From Ramlibacter alkalitolerans (GTDB lineage: Bacteria > Pseudomonadota > Gammaproteobacteria > Burkholderiales > Burkholderiaceae_C): 64,000 nt of DNA. Positions 35,207-43,494 of this stretch are shown here, in pieces. The position numbers and the translations under genes are program-made. The notes beneath the pieces are model-generated. The model saw only the letters and a list, made by a program, of their open reading frames with translations. It made no database searches and was not told the origin of the DNA. The stretch spans positions 372,001-436,000 of the forward strand of contig NZ_JAEQND010000001.1 in assembly GCF_016722765.1 (NCBI RefSeq), read 5' to 3'. Numbering within the stretch: the first letter of the stretch is position 1; each line of letters begins with the position of its first letter.

Positions 35207-37195
35207 CTAGAAGTGCAGCCCCCGCAGCATCTGCTGCACGGCAACCGCCTCGGCCGACAACTGCGGCTTGCCCGCCTCGCGTGCCCCTGCCGCCGCCGCC
35301 GAATCCGGGAACATCCGGAACGTGGTGTTCATCCCGATCTGCGCCACGCGCGGCAGCAGCGCGTGCAGCACCTCGCCGAAGGTCCCCAGCCGGGTCGCGA
35401 TGCGCACCGGCTTTTCCACGCAGGCCCGCGCCACGAGCTCGGCAGCCTCCTCGGGCGAGAGCGTCGGCACGTTGTTGTAGAGGCTGGTGGGGGCGATCAT
35501 GGGCGTGCGCACCAGCGGCATGTGGATGGTGGTGAAGGTGATGCCCTGGTCCTGGAACTCGCTGGCGGCGCAGCGCGTCCAGGCGTCGAGCGCCGCCTTC
35601 GACGCGACGTAGGCGGAAAAGCGCGGCGCGTTGGTCAGCACGCCGATCGAGCTGATGTTCACCACATGGCCGCCGCGCCGCGCCGCCATCGAGGGCAGCA
35701 GCCCCATCGTGATGCGCAGCGCGCCGAAGTAATTGAGCTGCATCGTGCGCTCGAAGTCGTGGAAGCGGTCGTAGCTCGCCTCGATCGCGCGGCGGATCGA
35801 GCGGCCCGCGTTGTTGATCAGGAAATCCACGCCGCCATGCTTTTCGAGCAGGAGTTGCACGAGGCGCTCGCAGTCCGCCATGTCGGCCAGGTCCGCCGGA
35901 TACGCAATGAAGGCGTGGCCGCGCGCCTGCGCCTGCGCGCAGGCTTCGTCCAGCTTGCCCGGGTCGCGCCCGCAGATGATGGTGGTGGCGCCCGCTTCGG
36001 CAAACCTGTGGGCCGCGGCCAGGCCGATGCCCGAGGAGCCACCGGTGACCAGCACCACCTTGCCGGCGACGGTGCCGCGCAGCGTGCGGTCCGTGTGCAG
36101 TTCCGGGTCGAGGTGGCGTTCCCAGTAATCCCACAGGCGCCACGCATAGTCCTTCAGGTCCGGGCAGGCGATGCCGCTGCCTTTCAGCAAGGCACGGGCC
36201 TCGCGATCGTCGAAGCGCGTGGGGTAGTTGACGAACTCCAGGATGTCGTCCGGCAGCCCCAGGTCCTTCATCACCGCAGCGCGGATGCGCCGCAGGGGCG
36301 CCAGCGCGAGCAGGCTCTTGCGGATCCCGCGCGGAATGAAACCGAGCAAGGCCGCATTCACGAACAGGCCGATGCGGGGCGCGTGGGCCGCGCGGCTGAA
36401 GATGTCCAGCACGTCGCCGACGCGCAAGCCGTGCGGGTCCACCAGGTGGAAGCAGCGGCCGCCGATCGCGTCCTGGTGACTGATGTGGTCCAGCGCGTCG
36501 ACGACATAGTCCACCGGCACGATGTTGATGCGCCCGCCCTCGATGCCGATCGAAGGCATCCACGGCGGCAGCACCTGCCGCATGCGCTGGATCAACTTGA
36601 AGAAGTAGTAGGGTCCGTCGATCTTGTCCATCTCGCCGGTGCGGCTGTCGCCCACCACCATGGCGGGCCGGTACACCGTCCACGGCAGCCCCCAGGCGCC
36701 GCGCACGACCTTCTCGCTTTCGTGCTTGGTCAGGAAGTAGGGATGGTCGAAGTTCTCGGCTTCCTCGAACATGTCCTCGCGGAACACGCCTTCGTACAGG
36801 CCCGCCGCAGCGATCGAGGACACGTGGTGGAAGTGGCCGGCGGCAATCGCCTGCGCGAATTCCACCGCGTTGCGGGTGCCGTCGACGTTGACCTGCAGCT
36901 GCGTTTGCGCATCGGCGCCGAGGTCGTACACGGCGGCCAGGTGGTAGAAGTGCCGCACCACGCCGCGCAGCTGTGCGAGGTCTTCGGCCGCCACGCCCAG
37001 GTTCTCCTGCGTGAGGTCGCCGAACACCGGGACGGCGCGCGCGGCGCCGGCGCCCCAGCCTTCGCGCAGCGCTTCCACCTTGGCTGCGCTGTCGGGGCGA
37101 ACGAGGAAGTGGACCACCGCGCCTTCGCGTTCCAGCAGCTTCTTCACCAGCCGGCGGCCGATGAACCCGGTCGCGCCCGTGACGAAGTAGTGCAT
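35207..37195 (-). CDS. Two-domain fatty acyl-CoA reductase-like SDR protein (NAD-binding_4 + SDR)
   Basis: A 662-residue protein made of two dehydrogenase domains. Residues about 1-360 are a fatty acyl reductase-type extended SDR ([18 protein letters not shown], the [10 protein letters not shown] Tyr-Lys pair, [14 protein letters not shown]). Residues about 370-640 are a classical SDR ([47 protein letters not shown]). Length and order match the roughly 660-residue bacterial alcohol-forming fatty acyl-CoA reductases described in Marinobacter, where the first domain gives the aldehyde and the second the alcohol. A wax ester synthase and an acyl-CoA-binding protein lie 4-7 kb away, supporting fatty-alcohol supply for wax esters. 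A less specific SDR role cannot be excluded. Confidence 0.8.
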   Translation of the reverse strand: MHYFVTGATGFIGRRLVKKLLEREGAVVHFLVRPDSAAKVEALREGWGAGAARAVPVFGDLTQENLGVAAEDLAQLRGVVRHFYHLAAVYDLGADAQTQLQVNVDGTRNAVEFAQAIAAGHFHHVSSIAAAGLYEGVFREDMFEEAENFDHPYFLTKHESEKVVRGAWGLPWTVYRPAMVVGDSRTGEMDKIDGPYYFFKLIQRMRQVLPPWMPSIGIEGGRINIVPVDYVVDALDHISHQDAIGGRCFHLVDPHGLRVGDVLDIFSRAAHAPRIGLFVNAALLGFIPRGIRKSLLALAPLRRIRAAVMKDLGLPDDILEFVNYPTRFDDREARALLKGSGIACPDLKDYAWRLWDYWERHLDPELHTDRTLRGTVAGKVVLVTGGSSGIGLAAAHRFAEAGATTIICGRDPGKLDEACAQAQARGHAFIAYPADLADMADCERLVQLLLEKHGGVDFLINNAGRSIRRAIEASYDRFHDFERTMQLNYFGALRITMGLLPSMAARRGGHVVNISSIGVLTNAPRFSAYVASKAALDAWTRCAASEFQDQGITFTTIHMPLVRTPMIAPTSLYNNVPTLSPEEAAELVARACVEKPVRIATRLGTFGEVLHALLPRVAQIGMNTTFRMFPDSAAAAGAREAGKPQLSAEAVAVQQMLRGLHF

Positions 37196-37312
37196 GCCTG
37201 TCCTCCTTCCGGTTCGTGTCTGCAGGCGATTCTGCATCAGCGACCTGCATGGACGCACCTGCGAACCGGCTCCTCCGTTTAGTGCAGTTCGTCTACAAAA
37301 ACGCTGCGGCGG

Positions 37313-37325
37313 AGCTAAAGTAGCT
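37313..37325. promoter_or_regulatory. Short palindrome upstream of the phasin gene
   Basis: AGCTA and TAGCT separated by AAG, 24 bp upstream of the phasin start within the 154-bp divergent gap to the fatty acyl-CoA reductase gene. It could be a regulator site for the local TetR protein; it is short and may be chance. Confidence 0.25.
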
Positions 37326-37349
37326 TCGAAGGCACGCAAAGGAGATGCA

Positions 37350-37892
37350 ATGGTCACGAAACTGCGGAAGACCGGCGAAGAGCAGGCCACGGCGCCGGGC
37401 GAAGCGTCCGACCTGGCTGGCACGGTGAAGGAATCGGCGCAGCAGATCTGGCTGGCCGGCCTCGGCGCCTTCTCCAAGGCGCAGGCCGAAGGCGGCAAGG
37501 TGTTCCAGACCCTGGTCAAGGAAGGCCTCACCATCCAGAAGCGCACCCAGGTCGCGGCCGGCGAGAAACTCACGGACGCGACCAGCCGCATGGCCTCGAT
37601 GGCCAGCGACCTGTCGAACAAGGCCTCGGGCCAGTGGGACAAGCTGGAAACGATCTTCGAGGAACGCGTGGCGCGCGCACTGAAGAAGCTGGGCGTGCCC
37701 ACCTCGCGCGAGATCGAGGAGCTGGTGTCGCGCATCGAGGAACTGAATCGCACCGTCGCGGCCCTGGGCGGCGGCCAGGTGGCCGCGCGCAAGGCAGCGC
37801 GCAAGTCGGCGGCGCGCACCGAAGCCGTGAAGCGGCCGGTCGCGAAGGCGGTGCGCAAGCGCGCGCCGGGGCGCAAGACCGGCAGCCAGTGA
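37350..37892 (+). CDS. Phasin family / PHA granule-associated protein
   Basis: A 180-residue cytoplasmic protein. Residues about 22-125 are helical and match the poly(3-hydroxyalkanoate) granule-associated PhaI/PhaF type: VKESAQQIWLAGLGAFSKAQ, EGGKVFQTLVKEGL, then FEERVARALKKLGVPTSREI and EELVSRIEELNRTV. The last 45 residues are an Ala/Lys/Arg-rich, AlgP/histone H1-like tail (ARKAARKSAARTEAVKRP) that in PhaF binds DNA. It likely coats storage granules and may attach them to the nucleoid. A strong ribosome site (aaaggag) precedes the ATG. It overlaps the patatin gene by GTGA. Confidence 0.9.
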   Translation: MVTKLRKTGEEQATAPGEASDLAGTVKESAQQIWLAGLGAFSKAQAEGGKVFQTLVKEGLTIQKRTQVAAGEKLTDATSRMASMASDLSNKASGQWDKLETIFEERVARALKKLGVPTSREIEELVSRIEELNRTVAALGGGQVAARKAARKSAARTEAVKRPVAKAVRKRAPGRKTGSQ

Positions 37893-39049
37893 CTCCCGCC
37901 CGCGCGCCGCGCATCGCGCTCGCGCTCGCCGGGGGCGGCCCGCTGGGCGCGATCTGGGAGATCGGCGCCCTCTGCGCACTGGAGGAGGCCCTCGAGGGCA
38001 TCGAGCTCACGCGGCTGGATCACTACGTGGGGGTCTCCGCCGGCGGCTTCATCGCGGCGGGCCTGGCCAACGGCATCGCGCCCCGCGCTCTGTGTGCCGC
38101 CTTCATCGAGAACCGCGGCGATCCCGGTGACGTGTTCGATCCGGCCTGGCTCACGGTGCCCGCCTGGGGCGAATACCTGCGCCGCGCGGCGCGCCTGCCC
38201 TGGCTGGCGGCAACCAGCGCCTGGCGTGCAGCCGTGCGACGCGAGCCGCTGCTGCACGCCCTGGAGCCGCTGGCGGGCGCGCTGCCCGCGGGCCTGTTCT
38301 CCTCCGAGGAAATCCATCGTCGGCTGTCGCAGGTGTTCTCGCGCCCGGGCCGCAGCAACCATTTCCGCAGCCTGGGGACCCGGCTCACCCTGGTCGCCAC
38401 CGAGGTCGAACGGGGGCGCGCCGTGGCCTTCGGCGGCCCCGGCTGGGACCACGTCCCGATCTCGCGTGGGGTGCAGGCCACCTGCGCCCTGCCCGGCCTG
38501 TTCCCGCCGGTGGAGATCGAAGGCCGCCTGTTCGTCGACGGCGCGCTGACCAAGACCCTGCATGCCTCGGTGGCGCTGGACGAGGGCGTGGACCTGATGC
38601 TGTGCCTCCATCCGCTGGTCCCCTTCGAGCTGCCCGGCACCGTCGCGGCCGGCCTGCCGGCGCTGCTCGGGCAGGCGATCCGCACGATGATCCATTCGCG
38701 CCTGGCGCTCGGCATGCGCCACTACGCACAGGCCTATCCGCACACCGACATCGTGCTGCTCGAGCCCGAGCCGCACGACACCGTGCTGCAGCAGGCGCAC
38801 CCTTTCGGCTACGCGCAGCGCCGCATGCTCGCCGAGCACGCTTACCAGCGCACGCGCAGCTGGCTGCGTGCGCAGGCGCCGCAGCTCGCCGCCGCGCTGG
38901 CCAGGCACGGCCTGGGTTTGCGACTGGACGTCCTGCACGATGCCGACCGCCAGCTGGTCGCCCTGACGCCGCCGCGGCGACTGTCGCCCGCCCTCGCCCG
39001 GCTGCGCGGCGTGCTCGACATGCTCGACTCCACGCTGCAGCGCGCATGA
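37889..39049 (+). CDS. Patatin-like phospholipase/lipid hydrolase
   Basis: A 386-residue serine lipid acyl hydrolase with the oxyanion loop GGGPLG (residues 15-20), the nucleophile elbow GVSAG (Ser50) and the catalytic DGA (Asp217). Start is a GTG whose last two bases share the phasin stop codon (GTGA overlap). The roughly 140 residues after the Asp form a less conserved helical region (VALDEGVDLMLCLHPLVPFE). Because it is coupled to a phasin gene and lies in a storage-lipid neighbourhood, it could act on triacylglycerol, wax ester or PHA granules or their phospholipid coat. No signal peptide is present, so it is cytoplasmic. Confidence 0.88.
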   Translation: MTPARAPRIALALAGGGPLGAIWEIGALCALEEALEGIELTRLDHYVGVSAGGFIAAGLANGIAPRALCAAFIENRGDPGDVFDPAWLTVPAWGEYLRRAARLPWLAATSAWRAAVRREPLLHALEPLAGALPAGLFSSEEIHRRLSQVFSRPGRSNHFRSLGTRLTLVATEVERGRAVAFGGPGWDHVPISRGVQATCALPGLFPPVEIEGRLFVDGALTKTLHASVALDEGVDLMLCLHPLVPFELPGTVAAGLPALLGQAIRTMIHSRLALGMRHYAQAYPHTDIVLLEPEPHDTVLQQAHPFGYAQRRMLAEHAYQRTRSWLRAQAPQLAAALARHGLGLRLDVLHDADRQLVALTPPRRLSPALARLRGVLDMLDSTLQRA

Positions 39050-39726
39050 CCGCAGCCAGGAAGAAGGCCCCGCGCCGGACGGCCGAACGCATCCTCGAAG
39101 TGACGCTCGAGCTGTTCAACCGTTTCGGCGAACCCAACGTCTCCACCACGCTGATTTCTTCCGAGCTGAACATCAGCCCGGGCAACCTGTACTACCACTA
39201 CCCGGCGAAAGACGAGCTGATCAACGCCTTGTTCGATCGCTACGAGAAATCGCTCGCCGAGTTGCTGGGCGCCGCCGGCGGCGTGCGCGACGTGGAGGAC
39301 GCCTGGTTCTTCCTGCACACGCTGTTCGAGCTGATCTGGCAGTACCGTTTCCTGTACCGCGATCTCAACGACCTGCTCTCGCGCAATCGTCGCCTCGAGA
39401 CCGAATTCCAGACGGTCCTGAAGAACAAGACGCGAGCGATCCGCGCGATGCTAGCTGGCATGAGCCGCTCCGGCGCGATCGAGATCGATTCGCGCCAGGT
39501 CGAGGCCACCGCCACCAGCATGGTGGTGTTGCTGGCCTACTGGCTGAGCTTCGAGTACGTCCGCGATCCGCGCCGCGCGCTCGAACCCGAGGGCGCGCAG
39601 CAAGCCTTGCTGCGCGGAGCGCACCACGTGCTGCATCTGCTGGTACCCTATCTGGAACCTGCGCAGCGGGAGCACCTGCTGCACCTGGCCGGGGCCTACC
39701 AGGCCGGCACCGCACCCGGGAGCTGA
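39046..39726 (+). CDS. TetR/AcrR family transcriptional regulator
   Basis: A 226-residue regulator with HTH segment ILEVTLELFNRFGEPNVSTT, LISSELNISPGNLYYHYPAK and DELINALFDRYE, and a C-terminal domain of the TetR_C type common in Burkholderiales (VEDAWFFLHTLFELIWQYRF, YRDLNDLLSRNRRLE). Its ATG overlaps the patatin stop (ATGA), making a phasin-patatin-TetR operon. It probably represses this operon and perhaps the divergent fatty acyl-CoA reductase in response to an acyl-CoA, by analogy with other lipid-linked TetR proteins. Confidence 0.88.
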   Translation: MTAARKKAPRRTAERILEVTLELFNRFGEPNVSTTLISSELNISPGNLYYHYPAKDELINALFDRYEKSLAELLGAAGGVRDVEDAWFFLHTLFELIWQYRFLYRDLNDLLSRNRRLETEFQTVLKNKTRAIRAMLAGMSRSGAIEIDSRQVEATATSMVVLLAYWLSFEYVRDPRRALEPEGAQQALLRGAHHVLHLLVPYLEPAQREHLLHLAGAYQAGTAPGS

Positions 39727-39748
39727 GCGCGGGCACGGGAGACAAAAG

Positions 39749-40522
39749 ATGGCCAAGTGGACGGCCTTCCCGCGACTGGGCGAATACCAGTTCGACGCGG
39801 CCAGCGTCGCGCGGGAGTGGCATCGCCTCCATGCAGGGGACGCGGAGCCCCTGCCGTCCGATGCACGCGTGCTGCAGGCATGGGTGCTGTTCCACAACGG
39901 TGAATTCGAGCACGCCGTGGAGGCGGGGCTGGCCGCCGGGGACACCGGCATCAACGTCGCCAACAAGGCGGCCTGCATCTACGCGAACTACCTGGAGAAG
40001 AAGGAAAAGGTGCGGCTGGCCATCTTCCAGGAAGCCGCGCAACGCGCCCACCTGCGCGCGGCGGAGCACCCGGACGATCCCGCCGCGTGGTACTGGCAGG
40101 CGTACGCGCTCGGTCGCTACAGCCAGGGCATCAGCGTGGCCAAGGCGCTGGCGCAGGGACTGGGCAGCCGGGTGAAGGAGGCCCTGGAGCGCACGATCGC
40201 GCTGCAGCCGCGCCATGCCGACGCGCACATCGCCCTGGGCGCCTTCCACGCCGAAGTGATCGACAAGGTCGGCGGCCTGATCGGCGGCATGACCTATGGC
40301 GCGAAGAAGGACACCGGCCTGAAGATGTTCCAGCAGGCGCTGCACCTGCACCCGCGCTCGCCGATCGCACTGATCGAATACGCCAACGGGCTCGTCATGC
40401 TGGAGGGCGAGGGCAAGCTGAAGGAAGCGACCCGGCTCTACGAACAGGCCGCGGCCCTGGAGCCCTGCGACGCGATGGAGCGACTGGACGTGGAACTCGC
40501 GCGCGCCGAACTGGCGACCTAG
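39749..40522 (+). CDS. TPR-repeat protein of unknown function
   Basis: A 257-residue soluble protein without signal peptide. Helical pairs of TPR type are visible: ARVLQAWVLFHNGEFEHAVE, DPAAWYWQAYALGRYSQGIS, VKEALERTIALQPRHADAHI, GLKMFQQALHLHPRSPIALI and EATRLYEQAAALEPCDAMER. The segment KVGGLIGGMTYGAKKDTG interrupts the repeats. This set is conserved in many betaproteobacteria but without assigned function as far as I know. It starts 22 bp after the TetR gene and may be part of the same transcript. It is likely a protein-binding scaffold. Confidence 0.8.
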   Translation: MAKWTAFPRLGEYQFDAASVAREWHRLHAGDAEPLPSDARVLQAWVLFHNGEFEHAVEAGLAAGDTGINVANKAACIYANYLEKKEKVRLAIFQEAAQRAHLRAAEHPDDPAAWYWQAYALGRYSQGISVAKALAQGLGSRVKEALERTIALQPRHADAHIALGAFHAEVIDKVGGLIGGMTYGAKKDTGLKMFQQALHLHPRSPIALIEYANGLVMLEGEGKLKEATRLYEQAAALEPCDAMERLDVELARAELAT

Positions 40523-40563
40523 GACTACACGCTCGACCATGGGCTGCCGCAACAATCGCGGCC

Positions 40564-41022
40564 ATGGACCCCATGAACATCTTCCAGGCCCTGCTGGTGA
40601 GCCATCGCACGCAGCGCGAGCTGTACGCCCGCCTGCTCGCGAGCAAGCCGGCCACCGAGGAGCGGCAGCACGTGTTCGAGGAACTGAAATCGGAACTGGC
40701 CGCGCACGAGACCGCCGAGGAACGCTGCTTCTACATCCCGCTGATGCAGCACGACGAATCCGTCGACCTGTCGCGGCACGCCATCGCCGAACACCACGTG
40801 ATGGACGAAATGATCGAACACCTGGAGCAGGTGGACCCGCACGCGGCGGAATGGCAGGAGTGCTGCCAGAAGCTGTGCGACAAGATCGAGCACCACCTGG
40901 ACGAGGAAGAACAGAAGTTCTTCCCCCAGGCCGGCGAGGTGCTGAACGACGACCAGAAGCTGCAGCTCGCGAAGGACTACGAGGCGGAATTCACCACGCT
41001 GCGGATCAAGCAGGAGGCCTAA
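40564..41022 (+). CDS. Hemerythrin HHE-domain protein
   Basis: A 152-residue four-helix protein of the HHE hemerythrin-like group. The diiron ligands are expected from SHRTQRELYARLL, AAHETAEERCFYIPLM, EHHVMDEMIEHLEQV and EHHLDEEEQKFFPQAGEV, a complete His/Glu set. Such proteins bind or sense oxygen, NO or iron or protect against oxidative stress. It is cytoplasmic and lies 41 bp after the TPR gene on the same strand, followed by a family A inverted repeat and the convergent wax ester synthase gene. The link to lipid storage is only by position. Confidence 0.9.
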   Translation: MDPMNIFQALLVSHRTQRELYARLLASKPATEERQHVFEELKSELAAHETAEERCFYIPLMQHDESVDLSRHAIAEHHVMDEMIEHLEQVDPHAAEWQECCQKLCDKIEHHLDEEEQKFFPQAGEVLNDDQKLQLAKDYEAEFTTLRIKQEA

Positions 41023-41040
41023 GGAAGACAAGGACTTCCA

Positions 41041-41142
41041 GAACGCAAAAGCCGCAAAGGTTACGCAAAAGCCGCGAAAGGAATATCAAGCTGAAGGATG
41101 TTCTTTTGCGGTCTTTGCGTTACTTTCGCGGCTTCTGCGTTC
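41041..41142. repeat. Family A inverted repeat, locus 2
   Basis: Two 40-base arms (41041-41080 and 41103-41142) matching at 33 of 40 positions in inverted orientation around a 22-base spacer. The left arm begins GAACGCAAAAGCCGCAAAGG and itself holds two tandem ACGCAAAAGCCGC units. It lies between the convergent hemerythrin and wax ester synthase genes and could form a long hairpin in either transcript. Confidence 0.85.
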
Positions 41143-41163
41143 GGCTGTCCGCGTTCGGTATTC

Positions 41164-42585
41164 CTACCCCTCCTCCCCCCAAGGCAGCATCAGCGTCACC
41201 AGCGACAGCTTCGCGAATTCGGGCGCGAAGTGCTCGATGATCGCTTGCGGGTCGGGACACAGCTGCGTGTCGGCCATCACGCCGAACTGCACCTTGCCGC
41301 CATAGCTCAGGATCGACACGCCCAGGCCGATGTCGCCCGACTGCGGCACCCAGAACATGATCTGCTCGATGGCGGAGCCCAGGAAGGCCAGCTGGCCGTT
41401 CGGCCCCGGGACATTGGTCATCACCGCCGTCGTCTTGCTGCGGAACAGGTCCATGATCGCGTCCTGCGCCGGCTTGATCAACAGGCCCGCCAGCGCCAGC
41501 ACCGCGAAGGCCAGCAGCGGCTGGCTGCTGCCCTTCAATGCATCCATGCGCTGGCGCACCGCGTAGACGCGCTCGATCGGGTTCTCCACGCCCACCGGCA
41601 GGACCAGCGGCGCCAGGCCGAAGTGGTTGCCCAGCGCCTGCGACTGCGCGGGTGGGCGCAGGTTGACCGGCACCATCGCCCGCATCTCCACGCCGGCCAC
41701 GTCGTCGCCCTGCGATTTCAGGTACTGCGCGATCGCTCCCGCGACGCAGCTCAGGAGCACGTCGTTGATCGAGCAGTTCAACGCCTTGCCGATCGCCTTG
41801 ACCTCCGCCAGCGGCAGCGGCGGGCACCAGGCCACGCGCTTGCTGCCCGCGGGCCGGCCCTTGAGCCGCGTGGGCGAATCGTCCGGCATCAGCAGCAGTG
41901 CCGCCGCGTCGGCAACGAGCTGCCACGCGTCGTGCGCGAGATCGAGCGAACCCTTCACGCCGCGGGTGGGCTGCTGCAGCAGCGCCAGCGAGCGCGCCGC
42001 GCCGTCGCCCGCGGCTTCGAACATCCGGAGCACCAGGCCGGCGAACGGCTTGAACAGCGTCTCGCTCAGCCACTCCGGCGCCTCGTTGCCGCCCCCGTGC
42101 GCGCGGTTCGCCGGCGGCGGCTCCCCGCCATCCACGAGCGAGAGCGTCACGCGGATCAGGGCGATGCCGTCGGCGATGCAGTGGTGGATGCGAAAGATCA
42201 GCGCGCTGCCGCCCTCGTAGTTCTCCACCAGGTGGATCTGCCACAGGGGCCGGCCGGGGTCCAGGGGCTGCATCGCGAGTTCGCCGATGCGCTGCTGCAA
42301 GGCGACCTGGGCGCCGCCCTTCGTGCGGGCCAGCTTCTCGCGCACCACGTGCTGCGCGATGTCGACGTCGTGGTCCACCCAGCGCGGGGCACCCGCGTGC
42401 TCCTCGACGCGCTGGCGGAAGCGGTCGTAGGGCAGCAGCCTTTCCTCGACGCGGCGGCACAGCGCGCCCCAGCGGATCCCCGGGCGCAGCGTCCACACGC
42501 CCAGGATCATCATCAGGTTGCTGGCCGAATCCATGCGCAGCCACGCGGTATCGACCTTGGACATGCTCTCGCCGGCCAGCTCCAT
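41164..42585 (-). CDS. Wax ester synthase/diacylglycerol acyltransferase (WS/DGAT)
   Basis: A 473-residue acyltransferase of the bifunctional WS/DGAT family. The catalytic HHxxxDG motif reads HHCIADG at residues 134-140; RPLWQIHLVENY precedes it and SINDVLLSCVAGA is the downstream ND motif. AMVPVNLRPPAQSQALGNHFG and TTAVMTNVPGPNGQLAFLG are also family blocks. The ATG at 42585 has an AGGAGAG ribosome site 7 bp upstream; the frame is open farther but without one. The enzyme joins acyl-CoA with fatty alcohol or diacylglycerol to make wax ester or TAG at the membrane. It is divergent from an acyl-CoA-binding protein gene and faces a two-domain fatty acyl-CoA reductase nearby. Confidence 0.94.
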   Translation of the reverse strand: MELAGESMSKVDTAWLRMDSASNLMMILGVWTLRPGIRWGALCRRVEERLLPYDRFRQRVEEHAGAPRWVDHDVDIAQHVVREKLARTKGGAQVALQQRIGELAMQPLDPGRPLWQIHLVENYEGGSALIFRIHHCIADGIALIRVTLSLVDGGEPPPANRAHGGGNEAPEWLSETLFKPFAGLVLRMFEAAGDGAARSLALLQQPTRGVKGSLDLAHDAWQLVADAAALLLMPDDSPTRLKGRPAGSKRVAWCPPLPLAEVKAIGKALNCSINDVLLSCVAGAIAQYLKSQGDDVAGVEMRAMVPVNLRPPAQSQALGNHFGLAPLVLPVGVENPIERVYAVRQRMDALKGSSQPLLAFAVLALAGLLIKPAQDAIMDLFRSKTTAVMTNVPGPNGQLAFLGSAIEQIMFWVPQSGDIGLGVSILSYGGKVQFGVMADTQLCPDPQAIIEHFAPEFAKLSLVTLMLPWGEEG

Positions 42586-42641
42586 CGCCTCTCCTCGTTG
42601 TCCGCCGCTTAAGATAACCGGATTCAACCCAGGGAGCATCC

Positions 42642-42896
42642 ATGGCCGATCTGAACGCGGACTTCGAAGCCGCCGTCGCGAATTCCAGGAAACTGTCCCA
42701 GCGTCCGGACAACGCCACGCTGCTGAAGATCTACGGCTTGTACAAGCAGGCCACGGCGGGCGACAACACCGAGAAGAAGCCGGGCTTCGGCGACATGGTG
42801 GGCCGGGCGAAATGGGACGCGTGGGCGGCCTGCAAGGGGACCTCGAGCGAGGATGCCAAGCAGCAGTACGTGGACCTGATCAACTCGCTGAGTTGA
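42642..42896 (+). CDS. Acyl-CoA-binding protein
   Basis: An 84-residue single-domain ACBP. The hallmark segments LLKIYGLYKQATAGDN and KPGFGDMVGRAKWDAWAACK correspond to the conserved Tyr, Lys and Trp residues that grip the acyl-CoA in the four-helix fold; length is typical. ACBPs buffer medium- to long-chain acyl-CoA esters and deliver them to acyltransferases. It is divergent from the WS/DGAT gene with only 56 bp between the two starts, so they share a regulatory region and probably act together. Confidence 0.96.
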   Translation: MADLNADFEAAVANSRKLSQRPDNATLLKIYGLYKQATAGDNTEKKPGFGDMVGRAKWDAWAACKGTSSEDAKQQYVDLINSLS

Positions 42897-42900
42897 TTCC

Positions 42901-43012
42901 CGTCATCCCCGCGCAGGCGGGGACCCAGGGAACGCGCGCAGCGCGTCGCTTCGAAAGCCCTGGATTCCCGCCTCCGCGGGAATGACGGCTACTCGCCTCC
43001 GCGGGAATGACG
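42901..43012. repeat. Family B palindromic repeat, locus 2
   Basis: Inverted 30-base arms at 42901-42930 (starting CGTCATCCCCGCGCAGGCGG) and 42958-42987, followed by an extra partial right arm at 42994-43012. It lies just after the acyl-CoA-binding protein stop, before the convergent PHA-region gene. Confidence 0.85.
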
Positions 43013-43044
43013 GGAAGCGCTTCGGCGCCCCCCGACGGGCTCCC

Positions 43045-43494
43045 CTACTTCGCCTTCTTCGCCGGCGCCGCCTTGGACTTGGCCACCGGCCGGGTCGCCG
43101 GCTTGGGCGCCTCGTGGTGCGGCTTGGCGTGCTTGGGCGCGTGCTTCGCCGCGTGCCGGCCTTCGTGCTTCGCCAGCCCCTGCTCGAAGGCATGCAGCGG
43201 ATCGGCGTGGGCGAGCAGCTGGTCGAGGTTCTTCACGATCTCGGTTTCGATCCTGTGCTTGAACACGCCCAGCAACAGGCCCAGGCGCGCATCCAGTTGG
43301 AAGCGCTCCGCCCCCACCTTCAGCTCGCCGTGCGCGCCGGGACGGCGAAAGCGCACCACGTCGGCGCTGTCGCCCTCGACGTAGGTGCAATCCATGTCCA
43401 GCTTCTTCTCCGCGACCTCGGCCCAGCGGAACGCGAGCTTGCGCGCCGCTTCGAGGCCGAGCGCGTGCTCGCGGACGATGTGGATGTCAGCCAA
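43045..43494 (-). CDS. Polyhydroxyalkanoic acid system (PHA_gran_rgn) family protein
   Basis: A 149-residue protein starting at a TTG: ADIHIVREHALGLEAARKLA, FRWAEVAEKKLDMDCTYVEG, DVVRFRRPGAHGELKV, RFQLDARLGLLLGVFKHRIE. This matches the family found next to PHA synthesis genes (PHA_gran_rgn), which lacks a firm function. After residue 115 the tail is rich in His, Lys, Pro and Ala (KHAPKHAKPHHEAPKPATRP), like the phasin tail 6 kb away, and may bind nucleic acid. No ATG or GTG lies near the conserved start, and the TTG overlaps the aminopeptidase stop by 8 bp, suggesting coupling. Confidence 0.82.
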   Translation of the reverse strand: MADIHIVREHALGLEAARKLAFRWAEVAEKKLDMDCTYVEGDSADVVRFRRPGAHGELKVGAERFQLDARLGLLLGVFKHRIETEIVKNLDQLLAHADPLHAFEQGLAKHEGRHAAKHAPKHAKPHHEAPKPATRPVAKSKAAPAKKAK

